Shown: positions 7,098 through 15,332 of the stretch, piece by piece
Layout: every line of letters begins with the position of its first letter
How positions within the stretch are numbered: position 1 is the stretch's first letter
Assembly: GCA_017483805.1 (NCBI GenBank)
Contig: JAFUUL010000055.1
Coordinates: 1 to 39,228, forward strand
DNA from: Prevotella sp.
GTDB taxonomy: Bacteria; Bacteroidota; Bacteroidia; Bacteroidales; Bacteroidaceae
Direction: 5' to 3'
Length of the DNA stretch: 39,228 nucleotides
Notes under the pieces: model-generated
What the model was told of the DNA's origin: nothing
The model's input: the letters and a program-made list of their open reading frames with translations, nothing else
Database searches by the model: none
Program-made: the position numbers and the translations under genes

Positions 7098-10000
7098 TTA
7101 CTTATATTCACTCCAAGCCTTGATGCCAATCTTATCGACAGGAACAGTGCAGAAGGCCTGGATGAAGGCCGCTGCCAAGCGGGCATTGGTGATGAGAGGT
7201 ACATTGAGGTCGATGGCCGCACGACGAATCTTGTAGCCATTGGTCAGTTCGTGGGTAGTCAGGTCCTTGGGGATGTTGACCACCATATCAATCTGATGAC
7301 CGTGCAACAGGTCGAGGGCCTGCGGCTGCTGGTCGGGTTCACTTGGCCAATGCACCAGCGTGTTCTTGATGCCGTTGTCCGACAGGTACTTGCTAGTGCC
7401 GCCAGTGGCGTAGATCTCATAGCCGTGTTCCGCCAGCATGTGGGCAGCATCGAGCATCTCGGCCTTCTGCTTGGCACCGCCGGTGCTGAGCAGTACGGTT
7501 TTCTTGGGGATGCGGTGTCCCACGCTGAGCATGGCCTTGAGCAAAGCCGTATTGGTGTTGTCGCCGATGCATCCCACCTCGCCCGTAGAGGCCATGTCGA
7601 CTCCCAGCACGGGATCAGCCTTCTGCAGACGATTGAAGGAGAACTGGCTGGCCTTGATGCCCACGTAATCGAGGTCGAAAAGATTCTTCGACGGACGCTC
7701 CACAGGAAGGCCGAGCATCACCCTCGTAGCCAAGTCGATGAGGTTGATCTTCAGCACCTTGCTGACGAAGGGGAACGAACGAGAGGCACGCAGGTTACAC
7801 TCGATAACGAGGATGTCATTCTGGCGCGCCATGTACTGGATATTGAACGGGCCGTTGATATGTAGGGCCTTGGCTATCTGACGGGAGATGCGCTTGATGC
7901 GGCGTACCGTCTCCACATAGAGTTTCTGAGGCGGGAACTGGATGGTTGCATCACCTGAATGCACACCAGCAAACTCGATGTGCTCGCTGATGGCATAGGC
8001 GATAATCTCGCCGTCCTTGGCCACGGCATCCATCTCTATCTCCTTGGCGTGCTCGATGAACTTCGACACCACCACGGGATGATCTTCCGACACGTTGGCC
8101 GCCAAGCGGAGGAAACGCTCCAGTTCGTCGTTGTTGGAACACACGTTCATGGCCGCGCCACTCAGCACATAAGAAGGACGCACCAGGACGGGGAACCCTA
8201 CCCTCTCTACGAAGGTGTTGATGTCGTCCATCGAGGTCAGCGCGCTCCATTCCGGCTGGTTGACACCCAGTTCGTTGAGCATCTGCGAGAACTTGGCACG
8301 ATCCTCGGCACCATCGATGTCGATGGCTTGCGTTCCCAGGATATTCACATGCTGCTCATCCAGATACATGGCGAGGTTGTTGGGAATCTGTCCACCCGTT
8401 GAGACGATGACGCCGTAGGGCTGTTCCAGGTCTATGATGTCCAGCACGCGCTCGAAGGTCAGTTCGTCGAAATAGAGACGGTCGCACATGTCGTAGTCGG
8501 TCGAAACGGTCTCGGGGTTGTAGTTGATCATCACCGATCGCCAGCCCTCCTTGCGGATGGTGTTCAGTGCCTGTACGCCACACCAGTCGAACTCCACACT
8601 GGAGCCGATGCGGTAGGCACCAGAGCCCAGAACGATGATGCTCTTGCGGTCGTGCTCGTAGGTGATGTCATGATAGGTCGTGTTTGCTGCGATAGTATCG
8701 CAACAGACGGAACCGTAGGTCACATAGAGATAGTTGGTTTGGGCGGGATATTCGGCAGCAAGGGTGTCTATCTGCTTCACGATGGGCAAGATTCCTAGTT
8801 GCTTGCGGCGACTGCGCACCACGAGCAGGGCCTTATGCAGATTGCCGTACTCACTCTCGAGGCCCAAAGCACGGGCAATCTGGAAGTCGGTGAAACCATA
8901 GACCTTGGCTTCACGCAGGAGTTCCGTCTCCAGTGTGTTGATGTTCTGCCGCTTCAGCCGTTCATCGATGTCGATGATGTGCTTCAGTTTCTGCAGGAAC
9001 CAACGGTCAATCTTGGTCAGTTCGTGAATCTTGTCGATGGTATATTCGGGCAGATGCATGGCCTTCGAGATGACGAAGACGCGCTTGTCGGTAGGTTCGC
9101 GCAGGGCGGCATCAATGTCGGGAATCTTCAGTTCCTTGTTCTCCACGAAGCCGTGCATGCCCTGCCCTATCATGCGCAGACCTTTCTGCAGTGCCTCCTC
9201 GAAGGTGCGGCCAATGGCCATCACCTCGCCCACACTCTTCATCGACGAGCCCAGTTCCTTGTCCACGCCGTGGAACTTCGATAGATCCCAGCGCGGGATT
9301 TTCACTACTACATAGTCAAGGGCAGGTTCGAAGAAAGCCGAGGTGGTCTTGGTCACCGAGTTCTTCAGTTCGAACAAGCCGTATCCCATGCCCAGTTTGG
9401 CAGCCACAAAAGCAAGGGGATAGCCAGTGGCCTTCGATGCCAGTGCCGAGGAGCGTGAGAGGCGGGCATTGACCTCGATGACGCGATAGTCCTCCGACTC
9501 AGGGTCGAAGGCATACTGCACATTACACTCGCCCACGATGCCGATGTGGCGGATAATCTTGATGACCAGCGCACGCAGTTTGTGGTATTCGGAGTTGGTG
9601 AGTGTCTGCGAAGGGGCGATGACTATCGACTCGCCGGTATGGATGCCCAGGGGGTCGAAGTTCTCCATATTACAGACGGTGATACAGTTGTCATAGCGGT
9701 CGCGCACCACTTCGTATTCTATCTCCTTCCAGCCTCTGAGCGACTTCTCCACCAGCACCTGCGGTGAGAAGGCGAAGGCCTTTTCGGCCAGACGGTTCAA
9801 TTCTTCTTCGTTGTCACAGAAACCACTGCCAAGTCCTCCCAGGGCATAGGCGGCACGCAGGATGACGGGATAGCCCAGTTTGCCGGCTGCCTGACGGGCC
9901 TCTTCGATGGTGGAGCAGGCATGGCTCTTGATGGTCTTCACGCCGATTTCGTCGAGTTTCCTGACAAAGAGTTCACGATCCTCGGTGTCGATGATGGCCT

Positions 10001-10358
10001 GAACGGGGGTGCCCAGCACCTTCACGTTGTATTTCTCCAGCACACCACTCTGATAGAGTTCCACACCGCAGTTGAGGGCTGTCTGTCCACCGAAGGCCAG
10101 CAGAATGCCGTCGGGACGCTCCTTCTCTATGACGCGCTCCACGAAATAGGGCTGCACGGGCAGGAAGTAGACCTGGTCGGCCACACCCTCGGAGGTTTGC
10201 ACCGTAGCGATGTTGGGATTGATCAGAACGGTCTCCACGCCCTCTTCCTTCAGGGCCTTCAGTGCCTGCGAGCCACTATAGTCGAACTCGCCGGCCTCAC
10301 CTATCTTCAACGCACCGCTGCCAAGCAGCAGCACTTTCTTTATACTCTGTTCTTTCAT
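7098..10358 (-). CDS. carB: Carbamoyl-phosphate synthase large subunit
   Basis: This 1086-residue large subunit makes carbamoyl phosphate from ammonia, bicarbonate and two ATP for arginine and pyrimidine synthesis. Two homologous ATP-grasp halves are visible. The first opens with VLLLGSGALKIGEAGEFDYS, the second with IIVLGSGAYRIGSSVEFDWC. The last 150 residues or so are the MGS-like regulatory domain (IYATGGTSKYL, then NIPKDLTTHELTNGYKIRR). Length is normal for bacterial CarB. The start overlaps the carA stop by 4 bases, a sign of coupled translation of the two subunits. Confidence 0.98.
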   Translation of the reverse strand: MKEQSIKKVLLLGSGALKIGEAGEFDYSGSQALKALKEEGVETVLINPNIATVQTSEGVADQVYFLPVQPYFVERVIEKERPDGILLAFGGQTALNCGVELYQSGVLEKYNVKVLGTPVQAIIDTEDRELFVRKLDEIGVKTIKSHACSTIEEARQAAGKLGYPVILRAAYALGGLGSGFCDNEEELNRLAEKAFAFSPQVLVEKSLRGWKEIEYEVVRDRYDNCITVCNMENFDPLGIHTGESIVIAPSQTLTNSEYHKLRALVIKIIRHIGIVGECNVQYAFDPESEDYRVIEVNARLSRSSALASKATGYPLAFVAAKLGMGYGLFELKNSVTKTTSAFFEPALDYVVVKIPRWDLSKFHGVDKELGSSMKSVGEVMAIGRTFEEALQKGLRMIGQGMHGFVENKELKIPDIDAALREPTDKRVFVISKAMHLPEYTIDKIHELTKIDRWFLQKLKHIIDIDERLKRQNINTLETELLREAKVYGFTDFQIARALGLESEYGNLHKALLVVRSRRKQLGILPIVKQIDTLAAEYPAQTNYLYVTYGSVCCDTIAANTTYHDITYEHDRKSIIVLGSGAYRIGSSVEFDWCGVQALNTIRKEGWRSVMINYNPETVSTDYDMCDRLYFDELTFERVLDIIDLEQPYGVIVSTGGQIPNNLAMYLDEQHVNILGTQAIDIDGAEDRAKFSQMLNELGVNQPEWSALTSMDDINTFVERVGFPVLVRPSYVLSGAAMNVCSNNDELERFLRLAANVSEDHPVVVSKFIEHAKEIEMDAVAKDGEIIAYAISEHIEFAGVHSGDATIQFPPQKLYVETVRRIKRISRQIAKALHINGPFNIQYMARQNDILVIECNLRASRSFPFVSKVLKINLIDLATRVMLGLPVERPSKNLFDLDYVGIKASQFSFNRLQKADPVLGVDMASTGEVGCIGDNTNTALLKAMLSVGHRIPKKTVLLSTGGAKQKAEMLDAAHMLAEHGYEIYATGGTSKYLSDNGIKNTLVHWPSEPDQQPQALDLLHGHQIDMVVNIPKDLTTHELTNGYKIRRAAIDLNVPLITNARLAAAFIQAFCTVPVDKIGIKAWSEYK

Positions 10359-11446
10359 AGCGTCTTCACAAATCTGTCAAACATAAATTCAGTGTCTACG
10401 GGACCTGCGCAGGCCTCGGGATGGAACTGGCTGGAGAACCAGGGATTAGAGAAATGGACGATGCCCTCATTGGAGCCATCGTTCATGTTGACAAACAGTT
10501 CGCGCCAGTCCTTGCCCAGTGTTGCAGCATCGACGGCATAACCGTGGTTCTGGCTGGTGATGTAGCAGCGACTGGTGCCCACCTCGCGCACCGGCTGATT
10601 GTGGCTGCGATGGCCGTACTTCAGTTTGTATATCTGGGCCCCACCAGCCTTTGCCAGCAACTGGTTGCCCATGCAGATGCCACAGATGGGCTTACGGCTG
10701 AGCGACATCTGCTTCTTCAGCACCTCCACGGCATCGACGCACTTATCGGGGTCGCCAGGGCCATTGGCCAGGAAGAGACCGTCGAAGTCCATTGCCGTAT
10801 AGTCGTAGTTCCAAGGCACGCGGATGACCTCTACGCCGCGGTTGATCAGGCATCGAATGATGTTGGCCTTGACGCCGCAATCCACGAGTACCACCTTCCG
10901 GCCGGCACCTTCGTTGTAGCGGACGATGTCCTTGCAGGACACGCGCTCCACCCAGTTGATGGCACCATAGTCCTCGGTTGTTTCGTTTTCAGCGATATTA
11001 TCACTGCATACAGAACCCTCGAACTCCAGCCGTCCCATCATCACACCACGCTCGCGCAGCACCTTGGTCAGTGCGCGGGTGTCGATGCCGGTCACGCCGG
11101 GCACCTTTTCACGCTTCAGCCAGTCGGAAAGGCTCTCGTGAGCGTTCCAGTGACTGTACTGCTCGGAGTAGTCGGCCACGATGAGCGCAGTGGCATAGAT
11201 GCGGTCACTCTCCATGAACGTGGGCAGGCCGTTGTCCTCAAACGTAAAGCGCGGCACGCCATAGTTGCCCACCAGGGGATAGGTGAGCACCATGATTTGC
11301 CCCGCATAACTGGGGTCGGTCAGGGCCTCTGGGTAGCCCATCATCGCCGTGTTGAACACCACCTCGCCGGCTACATTTCCTTCGTAACCGAACGAGCGTC
11401 CCAGAAAGGTTGTCCCGTCTTGCAGAACCAATATTACATCTCTCAT
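10355..11446 (-). CDS. carA: Carbamoyl-phosphate synthase small subunit, glutaminase
   Basis: This 363-residue subunit hydrolyses glutamine and passes ammonia to CarB. The N-terminal CPSase domain is followed by a class I glutamine amidotransferase domain with nucleophile C258 (GICMGNQ) and the His-Glu pair H342/E344 (FHPEA). The common GHQ after the nucleophile is GNQ here; I believe this also occurs in Bacteroides CarA, so activity is expected. A terminator hairpin for glmS ends only 17 bases upstream, and no promoter of the usual type fits in the gap. Confidence 0.97.
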   Translation of the reverse strand: MRDVILVLQDGTTFLGRSFGYEGNVAGEVVFNTAMMGYPEALTDPSYAGQIMVLTYPLVGNYGVPRFTFEDNGLPTFMESDRIYATALIVADYSEQYSHWNAHESLSDWLKREKVPGVTGIDTRALTKVLRERGVMMGRLEFEGSVCSDNIAENETTEDYGAINWVERVSCKDIVRYNEGAGRKVVLVDCGVKANIIRCLINRGVEVIRVPWNYDYTAMDFDGLFLANGPGDPDKCVDAVEVLKKQMSLSRKPICGICMGNQLLAKAGGAQIYKLKYGHRSHNQPVREVGTSRCYITSQNHGYAVDAATLGKDWRELFVNMNDGSNEGIVHFSNPWFSSQFHPEACAGPVDTEFMFDRFVKTL

Positions 11447-11463
11447 ATATTATTCCTGTTTAC

Positions 11464-11517
11464 AAAAAAAGTGAAGAATCACTGCACATACTGAATGGCG
11501 GTAGGAAATTCTTCACT
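11464..11517 (-). terminator. Terminator or attenuator between glmS and carA
   Basis: On the minus strand AGTGAAGAAT (complement of 11508-11517) pairs with ATTCTTCACT (complement of 11470-11479), a 10-bp stem with a 28-base loop, followed directly by a run of seven Us (complement of 11464-11470). The 5' arm is formed by the last of the GTGAAGA repeats that follow the glmS stop. It would end glmS transcripts or act as an attenuator for carAB. Confidence 0.7.
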
Positions 11518-11537
11518 CTTCATTTTTTACTCTTCAC
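11510..11537 (-). repeat. Four heptamer repeats after the glmS stop codon
   Basis: On the minus strand the four units GTGAAGA, GTAAAAA, ATGAAGA and GTGAAGA run head to tail, starting one base after the glmS stop. Similar repeats occur at 23486-23541 and 34653-34680. Confidence 0.75.
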
Positions 11538-11538
11538 T

Positions 11539-13383
11539 TTATTCAACGGTGACTGACTTTGCCAAGTTTCTCGGTTGGTCGACATTCTTACCCTTGCACA
11601 CGGCCACGTGATAGGCCAGCAACTGTAGGGGAATGGTGGCCACCAGCGGTTCGAGGCACTCCATCACCTCTGGCAACTCGATCACCTCGTCGGCTATCTT
11701 TGCTATGGTGCCATCGCCCTTGGTCACCAGCGCTATCACCCTGCCCTGACGGGCCTTGATCTCCTGAATGTTGTTGAGCACCTTCTCATACATGGCATTG
11801 TGGGTGGCAATGACCACCACGGGCATGTCGCTGTCGATCAATGCGATGGGGCCATGCTTCATCTCGGCGGCAGGATAGCCCTCGGCATGGATGTAACTGA
11901 TCTCCTTCAGTTTCAGTGCCCCCTCCAGCGCCACGGGATAACTGTAGCCGCGCCCCAGATAGAGGAAGTTGTGCGCATAAGTAAAGGTACGCGCGAGGTC
12001 GGCCACCTTCTCGTTGACCTTCAGCACCTCCTCAATCTTTGCCGGAATCTCGCTCAGGCCTTTCACGATGTGGAGATACTCCTGGCGGTCGATGGTGCCC
12101 TTGGCCTCAGCCATAGCCAGTGCTATCATTGTCAGCACGGTGACCTGACCGGTGAAAGCCTTCGTAGAAGCCACGCCGATCTCGGGCCCCACGTGGATGT
12201 ATGTGCCGGTGTCAGTGGCACGGGGAATGCTGGAGCCGATGGCATTGCAGACGCCATAGATGAAGGCGCCCTTCTCCTTGGCCAACTGAACGGCAGCCAG
12301 CGTGTCGGCCGTCTCGCCGCTCTGCGAGATGGCTATCACCACATCGTCCTTGCTCACCACAGGATTGCGGTAGCGGAATTCAGAGGCATACTCCACCTCC
12401 ACGGGGATGCGGCACAGCGACTCCAGTATCTGCTTGCCTATGAGGCCGGCGTGCCACGAGGTGCCGCACGCCACGATGACGATACGCTTGGCCGAGAGCA
12501 ACTGGCGGCGATAGTCGATGAGAGCGGAGAGCGTCACATGGCTGGCCTCCACGTTGACGCGGCCACGCATGCAGTTGGTCAGGCACTCCGGCTGCTCGAA
12601 TATCTCCTTCAGCATGAAGTGCGGATAGCCGCCTTTCTCTATCTGTCCCAAGTCTATGTCGACCGTCTTGACGGCCAGTGCCTGTTCCTCGCCCAGGATG
12701 CTGACCACCTTCAGGTCTTCACCGCGGCGCAGCACGGCTATGTTGCCGTCCTCCAGATAGACTACCTTGTCGGTATACTCGATGATGGGGCTGGCATCCG
12801 AGCCGAGGAAGAACTCATTCTCGCCGATGCCCACCACCAGCGGGCTCTGCTTGCGGGCAGCAATGATCTGGTCGGGGTCGCGCTTGTCGATGATGGCAAT
12901 GGCATAGGCGCCTATCACCTGATACAGGGCCACCTGGACAGCCTCCAGCAGATCGAGGTTCTTCTTCACCATGATGTATTCCACCAACTGCACCAGAACC
13001 TCTGTGTCGGTGTCGCTCTGGAACTTCACGCCCTTTTCCATCAACTTCTGCTTGATGTCGGCAAAGTTTTCGATGATGCCGTTATGGATAATGGCCAGAT
13101 TGTGCGACTGCGAAAAGTGGGGATGCGCATTGCGGCTCGACGGCTCGCCGTGTGTTGCCCAGCGCGTGTGGGCAATGCCGATGGTGCCAGTCACATTCTT
13201 GTCGCTGCAATACTCCGTCAGATTGTCCACCTTGCCCTTGGTCTTATAGACATTCAACTGCTGATCGTCGTTGATCAGAGCCACGCCAGCCGAGTCATAT
13301 CCGCGATACTCCAAGCGACGCAATCCCTTGATCAATACGGGGAATGCCTCGCGATTTCCTAAATATCCTACGATTCCACACAT
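11539..13383 (-). CDS. glmS: Glutamine-fructose-6-phosphate aminotransferase (isomerizing)
   Basis: GlmS makes glucosamine 6-phosphate from fructose 6-phosphate and glutamine, the first step to UDP-GlcNAc for peptidoglycan and lipid A. At 614 residues it has the normal length. The N-terminal nucleophile amidotransferase domain starts MCGIVGYLG, with C2 as catalytic residue after Met removal, and shows the YRGYDSAGVA motif. Two SIS sugar-isomerase domains follow (ACGTSWHAG, ISQSGETADT, later EGALKLKEISYIHAEGYPAAEMKHGPIAL). The C-terminus AKSVTVE is the conserved end. The leader is only about 40 bases, so there is no room for a glmS ribozyme. Confidence 0.98.
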   Translation of the reverse strand: MCGIVGYLGNREAFPVLIKGLRRLEYRGYDSAGVALINDDQQLNVYKTKGKVDNLTEYCSDKNVTGTIGIAHTRWATHGEPSSRNAHPHFSQSHNLAIIHNGIIENFADIKQKLMEKGVKFQSDTDTEVLVQLVEYIMVKKNLDLLEAVQVALYQVIGAYAIAIIDKRDPDQIIAARKQSPLVVGIGENEFFLGSDASPIIEYTDKVVYLEDGNIAVLRRGEDLKVVSILGEEQALAVKTVDIDLGQIEKGGYPHFMLKEIFEQPECLTNCMRGRVNVEASHVTLSALIDYRRQLLSAKRIVIVACGTSWHAGLIGKQILESLCRIPVEVEYASEFRYRNPVVSKDDVVIAISQSGETADTLAAVQLAKEKGAFIYGVCNAIGSSIPRATDTGTYIHVGPEIGVASTKAFTGQVTVLTMIALAMAEAKGTIDRQEYLHIVKGLSEIPAKIEEVLKVNEKVADLARTFTYAHNFLYLGRGYSYPVALEGALKLKEISYIHAEGYPAAEMKHGPIALIDSDMPVVVIATHNAMYEKVLNNIQEIKARQGRVIALVTKGDGTIAKIADEVIELPEVMECLEPLVATIPLQLLAYHVAVCKGKNVDQPRNLAKSVTVE

Positions 13384-13430
13384 ATCTTGCTCTCTTGATC
13401 GTTCGTGTTTGTGTATTCAAAATGTCGGTG

Positions 13431-13462
13431 CAAAATTACTGCTATTTTTCGAAATACACAAA
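13431..13462 (-). promoter_or_regulatory. Promoter of glmS
   Basis: On the minus strand TTTG (complement of 13459-13462), 20 bases and TAATTTTG (complement of 13431-13438) form a Bacteroidetes promoter. Its -33 element lies inside the U-tract of the uxaC terminator. Confidence 0.7.
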
Positions 13463-13491
13463 AAAAGGAGGAGTTTTTTCAGAAACTCCCC
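13460..13491 (-). terminator. Terminator of uxaC
   Basis: On the minus strand the hairpin GGAGTTT / AAACTCC (arms 13483-13489 and 13470-13476, extended by further G-C pairs) is followed by TTTTTT (complement of 13461-13466). It starts 10 bases after the uxaC stop. Confidence 0.8.
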
Positions 13492-13500
13492 CTCATTTAT

Positions 13501-14910
13501 TTAGTAGAACTTGAAGTAGCGACGGGCGTTGTTGTAGGAGATGTCCTCCACCATGCGTGCCAGCGTCTCGCGGTCGTCAGGCAGCAAGCCCTTCTCCACA
13601 TCGTTGCCCAGGATGTTGCAGAGGATGCGGCGGAAGTACTCGTGACGCGGATAAGAGAGGAACGAGCGGCTGTCGGTCAGCATACCCACAAAACGGCTCA
13701 GCAGGCCGAGCACCGACAGGGCGTTCATCTGGCGGATCATGCCGTCCATCTGGTCGTTGAACCACCAGCCGCTGCCGAACTGGATCTTGCCGGGTTCACC
13801 ACCCTGGAAGTTGCCCAGCATGGTGGCAATGACCTCGTTGGCGCAGGGGTTCAATGTATATAATATGGTACGCGTGAGTTTGCCCTCCATATTCAGTTTG
13901 TTCAGGAACTTCGACATGGCCTTGGCCGTGTTGAACTCGCCGATGGAATCGAAGCCCGTGTCAGGGCCCAATTGGTTGTACATGGCGGTGTTGTTGTCGC
14001 GGATGGCACCATAGTGGAACTGCTGCGTCCATCCGGCGTCAGCGTCCATCTCGGCCATCACGGTCAGGAAGCAGTGCTTGAACTGGCGTGTCTCGTAGTC
14101 GCTGAGTTGCTGTCCGCGCATGGCCTTCTCGAAGATGGTCTCGATCTGCGAGTCGGTGTAGGGTTCGTCGTAGAACTCCTCGATGCCGTGGTCAGACAGT
14201 TTGGAGCCCTGCTGCTCGAAGAACTCGTGGCGCTTCTTCAGGGCATCGATCATGTCGGCAAACTTCACGATGCTGACGCCGCTGACCTCAGCCAGTTGCT
14301 CCACATACTTGGGGAACTCGGGCTTCTCGATGTTCATGGCCTTGTCGGGACGCCAGGCGGGAATCATCAGGGGATCCTTCTCAGTGCGTATCTTGGCATA
14401 CTCGATGTGGTTGTGCAGGTCGTCCACGGGGTCATCGGTGGTGCAGACGCACTCCACGTTGTAGTGGCGCATCAGGCCGCGTGCCGTGAAGTTGGGATCG
14501 TTCTGCAGTTTATCGTTACACTCGTCGAATATCTCGCGGGCGGTCTTGGGCGAGAGCAGTTTCTCTATGCCGAAGGCGGTCTTCAGTTCCAGGTGCGTCC
14601 AGTGGTACAGGGGGTTGCGGAAGGTGTAGGGCACGGTTTCTGCCCACTTCTCAAACTTCTCCCAGTCGCTGGTGTCCTTACCTGTGCAGAAGCGCTCGTC
14701 CACGCCGTTGGTGCGCATGGCACGCCACTTGTAGTGGTCGCCGCCCAGCCACAGTTCGGTGATGCTGCTGAACTTATGGTCCTTAGCCACCATCTCGGGG
14801 ATCAGGTGACAGTGATAGTCGATGATCGGCATTTTGGCCGCATGGTTGTGGTACAGGTCCTGGGCGACCTCGGTCTCCAGCACGAAGTTTTTGTCGTTGA
14901 ATTGTTTCAT
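13501..14910 (-). CDS. uxaC: Glucuronate isomerase (uronate isomerase)
   Basis: UxaC converts D-glucuronate to D-fructuronate and D-galacturonate to D-tagaturonate, the entry to the hexuronate pathway used for pectin and glucuronide sugars. The protein has 469 residues, the usual length. It belongs to the amidohydrolase-like fold, with HCH metal-site histidines H33 and H35 in IIDYHCHLIP and the family segment CTTDDPVDDLHNH. It is monocistronic, with its own promoter and terminator. Other genes of the uronate pathway (uxaB, uxuA, kdgK) are not in the window. Confidence 0.96.
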   Translation of the reverse strand: MKQFNDKNFVLETEVAQDLYHNHAAKMPIIDYHCHLIPEMVAKDHKFSSITELWLGGDHYKWRAMRTNGVDERFCTGKDTSDWEKFEKWAETVPYTFRNPLYHWTHLELKTAFGIEKLLSPKTAREIFDECNDKLQNDPNFTARGLMRHYNVECVCTTDDPVDDLHNHIEYAKIRTEKDPLMIPAWRPDKAMNIEKPEFPKYVEQLAEVSGVSIVKFADMIDALKKRHEFFEQQGSKLSDHGIEEFYDEPYTDSQIETIFEKAMRGQQLSDYETRQFKHCFLTVMAEMDADAGWTQQFHYGAIRDNNTAMYNQLGPDTGFDSIGEFNTAKAMSKFLNKLNMEGKLTRTILYTLNPCANEVIATMLGNFQGGEPGKIQFGSGWWFNDQMDGMIRQMNALSVLGLLSRFVGMLTDSRSFLSYPRHEYFRRILCNILGNDVEKGLLPDDRETLARMVEDISYNNARRYFKFY

Positions 14911-14956
14911 CTTACGTTAGATTTATTGTTTTAAGTGGTTTTTGTCTACTTGCCTG

Positions 14957-14988
14957 CAAAGTTAGCAATTTTTCCTGAAACCGCCAAA
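14957..14988 (-). promoter_or_regulatory. Promoter of uxaC
   Basis: On the minus strand TTTG (complement of 14985-14988), 20 bases and TAACTTTG (complement of 14957-14964) form a Bacteroidetes promoter about 45 bases before the uxaC start. Confidence 0.72.
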
Positions 14989-15005
14989 AAAAGGGAGGAC
15001 AATTT

Positions 15006-15293
15006 CTATCTGGAAATCTTGAAACCCAGTTTCAGTATCAGTTTCAGCGTGCCTATGCTGGTGTTGCGGTCGTACTCCTTCTCCTCCTCCGGCAGTTCCT
15101 CGTAGGGTATCAGGCAGGGGTGCGTCTTCAGCGTGTCGTCGCGCTGGGGGCCATAGGTCCATCCTTGCCTGATGCGGGTCTCGGCCCACACCTCATGCAC
15201 ATTCTTAGACATCTCTTCGATCAGCGCGTTCATTTCCTCTGGCAACCTGACATCGCTGGTGTCAACGGGCTGCGGGGTGTATTCGTTCTTCAT
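15006..15293 (-). CDS. RyR-domain protein, small
   Basis: This is a 95-residue protein that is essentially one RyR domain, the repeat first described in ryanodine receptors. The family pattern is visible in order: PVDTSDVRLPEEM, then LIEEMSKNVHEVWAETRI, QGWTYGPQRDD, HPCLIPYEELPEEEKEYDR and finally LKLILKLGF. Stand-alone or fused RyR domains occur in Bacteroidetes, often near ion or metabolite transport genes, but their ligand is not established. It is the last gene of the HAD-panB-MFS operon, 39 bases after the transporter. No membrane segment or signal peptide is seen, so it should be cytoplasmic. Confidence 0.85.
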   Translation of the reverse strand: MKNEYTPQPVDTSDVRLPEEMNALIEEMSKNVHEVWAETRIRQGWTYGPQRDDTLKTHPCLIPYEELPEEEKEYDRNTSIGTLKLILKLGFKISR

Positions 15294-15332
15294 CTCTATT
15301 GTTGGTTTTTTAGTTATTCTCAGGCGGGTTTT

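Noticed and set aside
11800-13362. 520-codon open frame on the plus strand
   Set aside because: It is the antisense shadow of glmS, with no recognisable motif and no promoter or start context.
13384-13460. glmS ribozyme/riboswitch
   Set aside because: The leader from the promoter to the ATG is about 40 bases, much too short, and none of the ribozyme core is visible.
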